DNA of 64,000 bases. Source: a virus. The DNA lies in IMG/VR virus record IMGVR_UViG_3300022592_000001, positions 1-64,000 of that record, one strand, 5' to 3'. A program made the position numbers and the translations under genes. Positions within the stretch are counted from its first letter, which is position 1; each line of letters opens with the position of its first letter. Shown in pieces: positions 40,501-49,600 of the stretch. The notes beneath the pieces were generated by a model. That model made no database searches and was not told where the DNA came from. It worked only from the letters and a program-made list of their open reading frames with translations.

Positions 40501-43500
40501 CGTTTGTAACAACGTTTGTAATCTGTGCTTGGTAATAGCGGTTATTAATTGTAGCTGTTACCGGTGCTTCATAAGTATCAACACCTTCGGCTAATGAACC
40601 GTATGTTCCGTATGAGTTGTTACCGTTAGTAGCACGGATCTTACCACCTAATTCTGCCAAGTAACCTGCATAATTGTAGTATGAGAACACTGAAACAAGC
40701 TCTGTTAACGCATTATGCCCAGTACACCATACACCGATACCGTCACTTAGAACTTGTGTAAAGTCGTTTGAAACGATAGAACGGTTACCACCTACGTGTA
40801 ATGCTCCGTCAATCTTACATCCAACGCAAGCTGTACCAAATGTTGTAACGTTTTGTACATATGGAGAACGTGGTGTAATCCACACGTTGCTGTCGGTTGG
40901 TCCAAATCCTGGGTCCAACGATGTATATGCACCAGCAGTTGGACGTTTGGTTCCATAACTGTTAGCAGTAGTTAGTGTTCCAGTTAAACCACTTAATGTC
41001 ATGTTACGTACACCAGTTCCGTTACGTAAGTAGAACATGTCTGATAATAATGAACCGTTAACGGCGTTTTTATATAATGTTGCAGCTCTTAATGACTTGT
41101 AGTTACCTAAGTAGCATACATCATAAATTAGTGCGTCAACGTAAGTACTCATGTCACGCTGACATAGTGAAGTGCTAAAACTATAACGAACTGTCATTGT
41201 GCCAGTTGCATCAGATAATGCTACAGGTGTAGATGAGCCTTGAGTTGTTGTAATAGTAAATGCCGTTGTAGTTGGTGTTGTTAAAACATAATAAGTTGTA
41301 TTAACTGATACACCACCAAATGTGGTACCTGTAAATACAACAGGGTCCCCAACTGTTAAATTGTGTGCAGAACCTGTAGTAATGCGTCCATTAGATGCAG
41401 TAGTTGCAGTTGCTGTTCCACCGTAGCTTTGTGTTACCCAAGCAGTTGCTTCATTTGATAAGAACGCCTTGTTAGCACGTAAAATTTCGGCGCCGTTAAT
41501 TGTGGACAATACGTTGTTATATACGTTTGTACCGCATGATTCATATAATCCACCGATTGTTAATATAATGCTACCTGTGGCATTTGATAAAGTAATCGGA
41601 GTTGCGCTTCCGTATGTATTTGTAATTTGAATTGTTACACTATCAACAATCGAGCTGACCCAGTAGGTAAATCCATTAGCAATGCCACCAAGTGCCGCAC
41701 TTGCAACAACTGACATACCGACATATAATCCAGATGTACTAGAAACTGTAATATTACCACCTACCGCAGTAGCTGTTGCTGTCGGAGTTACTACACCTGC
41801 AATTGATAAAATAATATCATCAATAGTTGTAGTAATCTGAGCGGCAGATCCGTATGCTGCAATTCTCTTAGCTTTTTGTGCAATGAAATTAATTGAACCA
41901 ATTTCTGCTGCTAATTGATTTGCAATTACATACTGAGCACTTGTTGTTGCTCTGTAGTATGCCATACCGGCTTTAATCGAATTAAAGTTTGTACCAAATA
42001 CTAAGTCGTATGCTAATGCATCAACAATATATCCTGCATCACGGTAACATGTTGCAGATGTAAAGTTCATTGATTGATAGAACTTGTTTACCCAACCAAC
42101 GGTGTCGCCTTGGATTTCAGTTTTATAAGTTTGCAATGCGTTATAACCGTTTTGCAGTGCAGTACTTGCCAATGCTATTGCTGCTGTTGGTGAAACAGTT
42201 GATGGCGCTGTACCGTTTGTAATCCAGCTTACAATATCACCTATACGAGCTTGAGCAAATGTACTTGCTCCGGCGCTGCCTGCCGTACCTGTAGTTACCT
42301 GTGAAGTAACGTTGCCAGTTGATTTTGTCCAACTTGTATTTGCTGTTACAATGTAATTGATAACAGTTTGTAATCTTCCGTATGCGTTTATAGTAGCTGT
42401 CTTTTCTGTACTTGCAATAGCCAATGTACCGTATGAGAAATATGCACTACCTGCAATTAATGTCTGGGTGTTGCCACCGTACGTCATATCGTATTGCAAC
42501 GCATCTAATAGATATCCAACGTCACGTTGACAGTTAGCCTGTCCACCAGCTCCTAGTGCAGTCCAAACTGAATTGTAGTTTGTGTTTAAATATGCACTGA
42601 TTTCGTCTTTAATAAACTGATAGTTTTGTACAATCTGTGCTTTACCATCACCGTAACCAGTTAAGAACCCTACGTTGTAGCCAGTTGGGTTAGTAAATGT
42701 AAATGTAGGTAATGAACTTAGACCGGTATTTAAAATACGTGTCATAGTTGCTGCATTAGTTAGGATAGAACTAATTGCTGCTGTGCTTCCTGTGTCGCCA
42801 ACTGTTCCAGTAGCTAAATGCTGTAATGCTGTGCTAATGTATGAGTTTGTATAACGAGTCTGTGATAACTGATTGTTAATTACAATCTGTGCAGAACTTG
42901 TTGCTCTGTAGTAAGCCATTGCTGCTTTAGCACTACGGAAGTTGCTGTTAAACATAAAGTCATAGCACAATGCATCAATAATGTATCCAACGTCACGCGA
43001 ACATGTTGAAGTATTGTAAACTAATGTTGGGTATTGTTTATTAATAGCTGCAATTGCACCAGCTTGTATTAATGACTTTGTTGCTTGAATTTGATTAAAT
43101 GCAGCTAACAAATCACTCGAAACCCAACTTGTATCAGGAACAATAGTAGTCGGTGTTAAACCAGTATTAATTGTATTGTAAACTTCTTGAACACGGTTAA
43201 CTGCTTGTGTACCAGCAGCTGATGAGCCACCTGTACCACTAACGTCTTGAGTAGCAACGTTACCTGATGTACGAGTAATTGCAATACCTTGAGCAATGTT
43301 AGAAATAATTGCTTGTAATCTTGTTTGTACTGCTAAAGCTGCTGTCTTTTCATTACTTGCTTCAACAAATGTGCCGTTGCTGTAGTATGAACGTGCTGTA
43401 ACAACTGTTTCTAAGTTACCGCCGTATGTTAAGTCGTAACGTAGTGCATCAACTTGGTAGCCGATATCACGTGTACAGTTAGCTTGACCGCCAGCTCCTA

Positions 43501-46500
43501 AGCTAGACCACAATGAACTATAGTTAAGAGCCATGTATGCTGTTACTTCAGCTTGCAAGAATGACTTATTAGCATAAACTAAACGGGCAGCATTAGCGTA
43601 TCCTGCTGTATAGGCATTACCTGTACCGCCAGTTGGCGTTGTTAATGTAAATGAAGGTACTGATCCCAATCCACCGGAAAGAATAGTATCAATTACTGTA
43701 CTGTTAGCACTAATACGAGATACTGCTGTTGTGCTTCCTGAAAAACCATTTACATATGCTTGCGCAGTTGTGTTACCACTTGTTGGTGTAACAGTTCCAT
43801 TTGTTAACAATGTAGGAATGATAGATTTCATTCTAGTCAATACACTAATTGTTTTTGGTTTATCGTTAGTTAAATTTATATTAGCAGTAGCTGGTTGAAT
43901 AACGCTTGAACGCAATTCGTCACCAACAACGGCTGTGTTACGTGGTACAACAATTGGGAGGATTTCACTATAAGTACCTGTCTTAACTGAAATTGTTGTG
44001 CCTGGGTTAATAACTGCTGGAATAGCACTAGTTGTACCAGCCGATAATCCAGTTGTTATAATTGAAACTAGTGCAGAAATTGTTGTTGCAACTCCTGATT
44101 CAGTAGTTAATGAATAATCAATATTTTGAATTGCTTGGTTAGCAAGTAACACACCGTTAGATGATTGGTAGTTAGTTGCAGGAGGCTGGTTATTAATAAT
44201 GTTAGCTGTTAATACTTTCATGTAATTTAATGTATTAACAAATGCTCCAATATCATACGCATACACACCAGAAACATATGAGCTACCAGATGAAGTAAAG
44301 TAAGCTAATGCTGCTTGTGTTGTTTGATATGTGCCACTATGACTAATATCATACACCAATGCGTCTAAAATAATACCAGAATCACGTTCTGTTCTTGTTT
44401 GATCATACACATAGCTACCTGTCATAGAACCAGTAGCTGTTGAAAGCCCTCTGCGTCCACCGCCGTATGTGTTTGAAATACCAAAAGTAGTTCCGCCCGG
44501 GATATCAAATACATAGTAAGTTGTACCAGATGCTACACCGCCTACTGTACCAGTAAAACTAATCGGCATACCTACATATAATCCTGCTGTAGAATCACAT
44601 GTGAATAATGTAGTAGATGCAGAACTTACTGTACACTTAAATGTATTTTGTACATAATTATTAAGTTCCTTAACAATAAACTGTTTGTTCTTAGCTAATA
44701 ATGAAGCAGCATTAGGATTCAAATATCCGTCTTCAATTTGTTTTGCTGCATAACGTACAGTTTTCCAAGGTTTATCAATAGTCAAACCTTGACCATTACC
44801 AGATATGTCTGTACCAGAGTTAGCAACATATACAACGTTGTTAACAACACCAAAATAAGACCATGCTGGTGTGTTATTTGTTACACGTAATACTTGCCCG
44901 TCTGTACCGATTGGTAAACGTGTTGGACCAGCACCACCGTAATAAATTGTATCACCCTGTGTGGTTAAGATTGCTGAAATAGATCCGGTTGAAATTAAGT
45001 TCCAGTATGTACCTGTTGTATCATTATCTGGACGATTTCCTGAACTACCAACGTGTGCAAGGATACAAATATAGCTGTTTACACCCATTGCAACAGAGTC
45101 GCCTAAAACATAACTAGTACCAGATGCCCATGTTACTGAAAAGCCTGTTGACACAACGGTTTGAACTGCACCGCCACTTGCTGTTACAGTTAATATTAAA
45201 TCGTTAGCAGGTGTTACACCGCCTAATGAAGATCCTAAAATTTTAATAGTGTCATTAGTAGCATAACCAGATCCTGCTGATCCAGTGTGTACTACTGCTG
45301 AGTATTTTGTATTTGTTAAGGTAACGTCAAATGTAGCGCCAGTACCAGAACCGATAACATTAGTACCACTTACGTTAGTAAATGTTTGAGCAGTTGCAGC
45401 CCATTTAACGCCACTGTTTAAACGAGACCAGTATGTTTGATTTGGGGGTAAATTAACTGAGTCAGCAGTATGATCTAATAATGAAACATATGTGTAACCG
45501 TTTAGTCGAACTACGTGTCCTACTAGATAGCTAGTAGATAACGCCCAATCGCCTTGGAAGCTAAAACCAGTTGTAAATAAATTCCAATCGCTTAGATTAG
45601 ATGTAGGAGTTTTGTTTAAGTTATTTGTTACCGCAACATATGCATAACCACCGTAACTAACAATGTCGCCTGGTTGATATGTTGTTGAGTTACTCCAACT
45701 GTTCTCAAATTCCAATCCGTTAACAAATAGTGACCAGTTAGCCTGATCTGTTAAGAATACTGAGCTTGTATGATTTGTAACGCAAATCCATAGGTCCGAA
45801 CCTTGCTTTACAATGTCGTTTACTTTGTAGCGTGTACCAGTAGTCCAGTTACCTAAAAATACAATACCTTTATGGAAGTAATCCCATAATCCTTGATCGG
45901 CTTCTAATCCAAGGGCATTTGTAGCTGCTGATTGGTGTCCAGTATTACATACATATGTTGTACCACCGTATAGAACAACGTCATTTTGTTTGTAACGATA
46001 ATTTGGACTCCAGTTTCCAATCCAATCAAATCCTTTAGCGTATGTATCCCATTTAGATAAGTCTGCTTCTAAACCATCACTGTCAGTATTAGCAGTTGAT
46101 GCGGAGTGGTGTCCGGTGTTACATACATATGAAATGCCGCCGTAGCGAACCACATCGTCTACTTTGTAGCGTGTACCAGTAGTCCAATTACCTTTCCAAT
46201 CAAAGCTAGTGGCATATAAATCCCACTTAGATTGATCTGCTTCTAATCCAGCAGTTATATCAGGGCTTGTACTCGAATCAGCTGATGCATTACTAGTGTG
46301 TCCAGTATTACATAAGTATAATCTTCCGCCATACTTTACTAAGTCGTTAACTTTGTAGTAGTGGTTTGTAGTCCAATTGTCTTTCCATTCGGACCCGTCG
46401 GATACTTGATTCCAACGTGTTGGAACATTGTCCAAGTCATTATAAAAGTCAGCATCTGCGGTGTGTCCAACAACACAAAGGTATGTTTTTCCACCGTATC

Positions 46501-46588
46501 TTACGATGTCGTCTTTTAAGTATGTTACGCCTGTAGACCAGTTATTTTTCCAAATAAAGCGGATTCTACCTAGTTTAAATTCAGCCAT
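37589..46588 (-). CDS. Giant fibre protein (2999 residues) with CBM-like repeats and a beta-propeller
   Basis: This is the largest product in the window. Residues about 10-385 hold seven repeats of a CBM5/12-like pattern, W-x4-Y-x3-D-x-V-x-YGG-x-x-Y-x-C-x3-H-x-S (for example YKVDDVVRYGGISYVCNTGH); an eighth follows an inserted LGG-x-ND unit near 486. About 730-1820 hold six RD-x-GY-x2-DAL-x-YD motifs. Near 1862 a parallel-beta-helix-type region begins (RNMTLSGLTGTL; TELVSVFSYYNYAGYLAELG). Residues 2406-2633 hold about six W-x2-[VI]-x-[YF]-G-x-G-x-[FY] units of a BNR-like propeller. The C-terminal 150 residues (TDQDGNFTVGTLFSVQQATG) are shared with the 46649 protein. GGAGCATTGA and a late octamer precede the ATG. 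Confidence 0.88.
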   Translation of the reverse strand: MAEFKLGRIRFIWKNNWSTGVTYLKDDIVRYGGKTYLCVVGHTADADFYNDLDNVPTRWNQVSDGSEWKDNWTTNHYYKVNDLVKYGGRLYLCNTGHTSNASADSSTSPDITAGLEADQSKWDLYATSFDWKGNWTTGTRYKVDDVVRYGGISYVCNTGHHSASTANTDSDGLEADLSKWDTYAKGFDWIGNWSPNYRYKQNDVVLYGGTTYVCNTGHQSAATNALGLEADQGLWDYFHKGIVFLGNWTTGTRYKVNDIVKQGSDLWICVTNHTSSVFLTDQANWSLFVNGLEFENSWSNSTTYQPGDIVSYGGYAYVAVTNNLNKTPTSNLSDWNLFTTGFSFQGDWALSTSYLVGHVVRLNGYTYVSLLDHTADSVNLPPNQTYWSRLNSGVKWAATAQTFTNVSGTNVIGSGTGATFDVTLTNTKYSAVVHTGSAGSGYATNDTIKILGSSLGGVTPANDLILTVTASGGAVQTVVSTGFSVTWASGTSYVLGDSVAMGVNSYICILAHVGSSGNRPDNDTTGTYWNLISTGSISAILTTQGDTIYYGGAGPTRLPIGTDGQVLRVTNNTPAWSYFGVVNNVVYVANSGTDISGNGQGLTIDKPWKTVRYAAKQIEDGYLNPNAASLLAKNKQFIVKELNNYVQNTFKCTVSSASTTLFTCDSTAGLYVGMPISFTGTVGGVASGTTYYVFDIPGGTTFGISNTYGGGRRGLSTATGSMTGSYVYDQTRTERDSGIILDALVYDISHSGTYQTTQAALAYFTSSGSSYVSGVYAYDIGAFVNTLNYMKVLTANIINNQPPATNYQSSNGVLLANQAIQNIDYSLTTESGVATTISALVSIITTGLSAGTTSAIPAVINPGTTISVKTGTYSEILPIVVPRNTAVVGDELRSSVIQPATANINLTNDKPKTISVLTRMKSIIPTLLTNGTVTPTSGNTTAQAYVNGFSGSTTAVSRISANSTVIDTILSGGLGSVPSFTLTTPTGGTGNAYTAGYANAARLVYANKSFLQAEVTAYMALNYSSLWSSLGAGGQANCTRDIGYQVDALRYDLTYGGNLETVVTARSYYSNGTFVEASNEKTAALAVQTRLQAIISNIAQGIAITRTSGNVATQDVSGTGGSSAAGTQAVNRVQEVYNTINTGLTPTTIVPDTSWVSSDLLAAFNQIQATKSLIQAGAIAAINKQYPTLVYNTSTCSRDVGYIIDALCYDFMFNSNFRSAKAAMAYYRATSSAQIVINNQLSQTRYTNSYISTALQHLATGTVGDTGSTAAISSILTNAATMTRILNTGLSSLPTFTFTNPTGYNVGFLTGYGDGKAQIVQNYQFIKDEISAYLNTNYNSVWTALGAGGQANCQRDVGYLLDALQYDMTYGGNTQTLIAGSAYFSYGTLAIASTEKTATINAYGRLQTVINYIVTANTSWTKSTGNVTSQVTTGTAGSAGASTFAQARIGDIVSWITNGTAPSTVSPTAAIALASTALQNGYNALQTYKTEIQGDTVGWVNKFYQSMNFTSATCYRDAGYIVDALAYDLVFGTNFNSIKAGMAYYRATTSAQYVIANQLAAEIGSINFIAQKAKRIAAYGSAAQITTTIDDIILSIAGVVTPTATATAVGGNITVSSTSGLYVGMSVVASAALGGIANGFTYWVSSIVDSVTIQITNTYGSATPITLSNATGSIILTIGGLYESCGTNVYNNVLSTINGAEILRANKAFLSNEATAWVTQSYGGTATATTASNGRITTGSAHNLTVGDPVVFTGTTFGGVSVNTTYYVLTTPTTTAFTITTTQGSSTPVALSDATGTMTVRYSFSTSLCQRDMSTYVDALIYDVCYLGNYKSLRAATLYKNAVNGSLLSDMFYLRNGTGVRNMTLSGLTGTLTTANSYGTKRPTAGAYTSLDPGFGPTDSNVWITPRSPYVQNVTTFGTACVGCKIDGALHVGGNRSIVSNDFTQVLSDGIGVWCTGHNALTELVSVFSYYNYAGYLAELGGKIRATNGNNSYGTYGSLAEGVDTYEAPVTATINNRYYQAQITNVVTNGTDNIYRLEFQNAGSGYNTATYSLSGTGYNAIIDKPEFRDGAVYETRLTANGANYVSISNVAQGGNATSITIAATDQAISAAYIGMRVLITSGTGVGQTGYFLTYNSGTKAGTVAKESFNTINVTAAGSNLLTVANTATLYANMPIQFTGSILTGCTLTTGTTYYVIGSTITSTQFSVAAGSGGTTPLSVGTSSGGGPMTINAVGWDHMITGTSVVANLDLTTAYIIEPRLVYASPSFSATAGTITSAAYSDMVYGDTIATYNGSGSAGVAHTGGSGSNATFTVVRSGVAYTVTGNVAGTNYKYGDTLTIAGTLLGGTSPANDITITVNNVNASTGAVQNFTYTGTGVGGYFVTVTGGSTATQISSNGTTFAAGGVLTSSTLWNSVAYGNGRWVTISNLNGISNFTTDPTAAWTLGGTLPTTSAGWQAICYGNGAFMAIQTGSTNAAYSTNGVTWYATSALPANTAWTGVAYGNGVYVAVASGGTQAAISTDGLSWTSKTLPTTANWSSVTFGKGVFVAVATGSAITAYSKDGITWVQSVPGMPTSSTWSKVRYGNGVFAAITSGSGNVLASSENGKDWTAKTLATTQAWAAIAYGNPSSTPLWVCMGTSTTVSNYLTLGCTAQARAKVTNGAISEIRMVEPGSGYTSIPSLSIVDPNTTQSATIGIRTGVGALANPTFSNRGLQYATATATVLGNGYADMYQAGYYVNVAGLLSQPTAGSNIQIALNGNYYKLVQVSNYLGTQGNSQGGSSPYTARFQISPALTASNAPAHSTAVTMRIKYSQVRLTGHDFLSIGTGGTATTNYPNTPTQLPDVTKQTVGNGGGRVFYTATDQDGNFTVGTLFSVQQATGVASINADAFNLAGLNSLTLGSVALGGTGATITSFSTDQYFTANSDNIVPTQKAIKAYIASQIGGGSSALNVNTLTAGVIYIAGNSISTTTGVQINVSATMNFTGGINGLPVAMDFLLLG
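45043..46560 (-). repeat. Eight CBM5/12-like protein repeats in the 37589 fibre
   Basis: Seven contiguous repeats of about 50 residues and one separated by an insertion share W-x3-W...Y-x3-D-x-V-x-YGG-x2-Y-x-C-x3-H. DNA identity is local rather than perfect (for example tgtagcgtgtaccagtagtc recurs near 45830 and 46160), consistent with old duplications. Confidence 0.75.
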
Positions 46589-46614
46589 TCAATGCTCCGA
46601 TATTCATTATATTG

Positions 46615-46622
46615 TATTTATT
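46615..46622 (-). promoter_or_regulatory. Late-promoter-like octamer AATAAATA for the 2999-residue fibre
   Basis: It matches the T4 late consensus at 7 of 8 positions and lies 26 bases before the ATG with CGGAGC between them. Confidence 0.55.
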
Positions 46623-46648
46623 CATTTCGAAAAAATGCATTTTTACTT

Positions 46649-49600
46649 TTAGCCTTTAGGGCTAAATCCGTGTCCAAAGAAGCTCTTAGCAAGCATAGTG
46701 CCGTTGATACCGCCTTTTCCGCCTGAATACTTAATATTCATTGAGTTCTTAACAAACAACTGTGTTTGTGTAGATGAGTAAATCTTATTTGGTCCACCTA
46801 CACCAAATGTACCTGCAACAACTGCACCAGCTTGTGCGTTTGCACCACCACCTGCAATATTTCTAGCAATATAAGATTTAATCGCTTTCTGTGTTGGAAC
46901 TACGCTGTCGCTGTTTGCTGTAAAGTACGAGTCTGTACTAAATTGAGTAATAGTGATAGTATTTGTACCTAAACTAAATCCACCAAGTGACAAGGTTTGT
47001 AAACCAGTTAAACTTAATTGATCCGCACTAATTGTAACAATACCCGATGCTTGTTGAACCCCGAATAAGTTACCAACTTTAAAGTTACCATCTTGGTCAG
47101 TACTTGTTTGGAAAACACGTCCGCCATTATTTTCAGCAATTTGCTGATATGACAATGCTGTGTTAACATCTACGTTAGGATAGTTACTAATTGTTTGATT
47201 TCCTGTTCCGATTAATAAGAAATCGTGTCCAGTAATACGACACTGGCTGTACTTTTGTCGAATGCTAACAATAGTGCTGTGCTCAGGTGCTAGTGCAATA
47301 CTTAATGGTGGACTTACCTGAAATTGTGCAGTACCATTACCTAAATCATTAATAACAACAATTCTATACTGGTTTGGATTGCTAGCAATGTTTAACGCAG
47401 CACCCGGTGTTGGTAAAGATGATAGGCCCGATACTGTTAAGTATTTAGAGCTTTGGTAAATGTCACCATAACCGTCGCCTGTAGTAACTGCAACGCTTGT
47501 AGTTGATGTTCTATAACCAGTACCACGATTTAAGAATGTTGGGTTACCTAATACTCCATTACCCACACGACAAGTAATAGTGGCAGCAGATGTTGGGTTT
47601 GGATCAGTTATTGTCACTGAAGGTAAACTTGAAGTTGAATACCCGCTTCCAGGTTCCCATATTTTAATTAAAGTAACTTTGTTACTTGCAACTGAAGCTC
47701 TACCTTTTGCTGTTGCTCCGGCAATAATGTACGCACCTAAATTATTACTAATATTAGGAATTGCTACAAACCCAGGATTTGAACTAGGATTACCAAATGC
47801 AATGCTTCCCCAAGTAGTAGATGTTGGTAGCGTTCTAGGTTTCCAATATAATCCATCTTGAGATGAAGCTGCTGTATTTGTACCCGATGCAACTGCAAAG
47901 AACATTCCTTGCCCGTATTCGATAGATGACCAGTTTGCAGTCGATGGCAATGTGCTTGAAATCCAGTTAATGCCATCAAATGAATATGCTGTATTTGCAC
48001 TAGCATACGCAATTGCTACAAATCTGCTATTACCCCAAATCACCGAAGACCAGTTTGCTGTTGCCGGAAGCGTACTTGATTGCCATGTAGCACCCGAGTC
48101 AGTTGAATATAATGATGTACTACTGTTATTGCTACCTACAATTACCCATACTCCAAGGCTACTATAAACGGCATCAGTCCATGAACCACTAGGTACTGTT
48201 GAATGACTCCAATTCGTTCCTTCGTTTGAATATGCTACATCTGTACCTGTGCCAACAGCAATAAATCTGCCGTTACCCCATGCGACCGATGTATACCCAG
48301 CGCCTCCAGTTGTACCCGAAGTCCATGTTAACCCATCTGCAGAGGTACTAACTATGCCAGACCCAGAATTAACTGCTACAAATAAGTTGTTGCCATATGC
48401 AATACTAGACCAGTTTGCGCCACCCAATGATCCGCCTGCGGTCCAACTCTGTCCATTAGTTGATATTGCTGCACCACCTGCTAAATTAATTGCAACATAC
48501 TTGCCTTTGCCGTATGCTATACCGACCCAATTTGCTGATGATGGTAATACCGCATTAACAGCAGTGTAATTTGGTGATGTAAATCTAACAGCTGGTTCAA
48601 TTGAGTAAACGCTTGTTGAATCTAGCAACGAAACTATTGGTGTTCCAGAATTAACATGTTCCCAACCAATAGCATTAATTGTCATGCTAGAACCGTAAGT
48701 TTGTGTAGTTATTGTTGCAGCACTGCCACCTAATGATGTACTTACAGAGAAAGAATTAGAAGTGTAGTTGTTAGCAATAACATAATATATAATTCCTGCG
48801 CTTAATCCGCCTAACATACCACCAGCAACTACACCCATAGAGCCAGTTGCGTTTGAAACGGCAAACACGCTTCCTTGATATGTTGCACTAACAGCAATTT
48901 GATTTCCGATAATATTACTAATGTAATATGTTGTACCGTTTACAATGTTGCCAAATGTTGTACCGCTGAATACAATTTGTTCACCAATTGACATGCCTGT
49001 ACTAGAAGTTAATGTTACTAGATTGTTAGTACCAGTAATTGTTACAGGGGAAACAGAGCTTCCTACAGTCTGTTGAGAGCTAACAGTCCAAGTACTTCCT
49101 GATCCAGAGCCACTGTTATTTGCAGTAATGTATGTTCCGGCAGTTACACCGACACCAGTTAATACCATACCAACTGCAATAGATCCAGCACCCATTGTTA
49201 CAACAGTAAGAGTAAATCCAGAAATATATGCGCTAGTCATTGTAGCAACAGTATGCACAGTATTGTAAGCTGTAGTTGTTTGTTGGTTTGGAACAATAAC
49301 AATTGGCTGTCCGGGTTGGAATTGTGATGTGTCACTAACTTGAATTGTGTTATTAGTACCGTTAGTAGCAGTAGATGGTAATGCAGTAATACTTTCTCTA
49401 CCAACAGTCACTACTTTACCAACAGCGTCGTAATATGCTACATAACCATATTGTCCAACACCAGTACCTGATGTAACAATAACTCGCATACCGTTGTAGT
49501 TAGCAAACGTATTTTGATCGTTTGATGCAATTGTAATAGTTTGTGTATTACCTGCCTGTGCTTGGTTACCTGCGGTAATATATCCTAAACCTCCAGCACT

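Noticed and set aside
37589-46588. Collagen-like Gly-x-y repeats in the giant fibres
   Set aside because: Gly is frequent but not in regular triplets; repeats are aromatic and beta-type instead.
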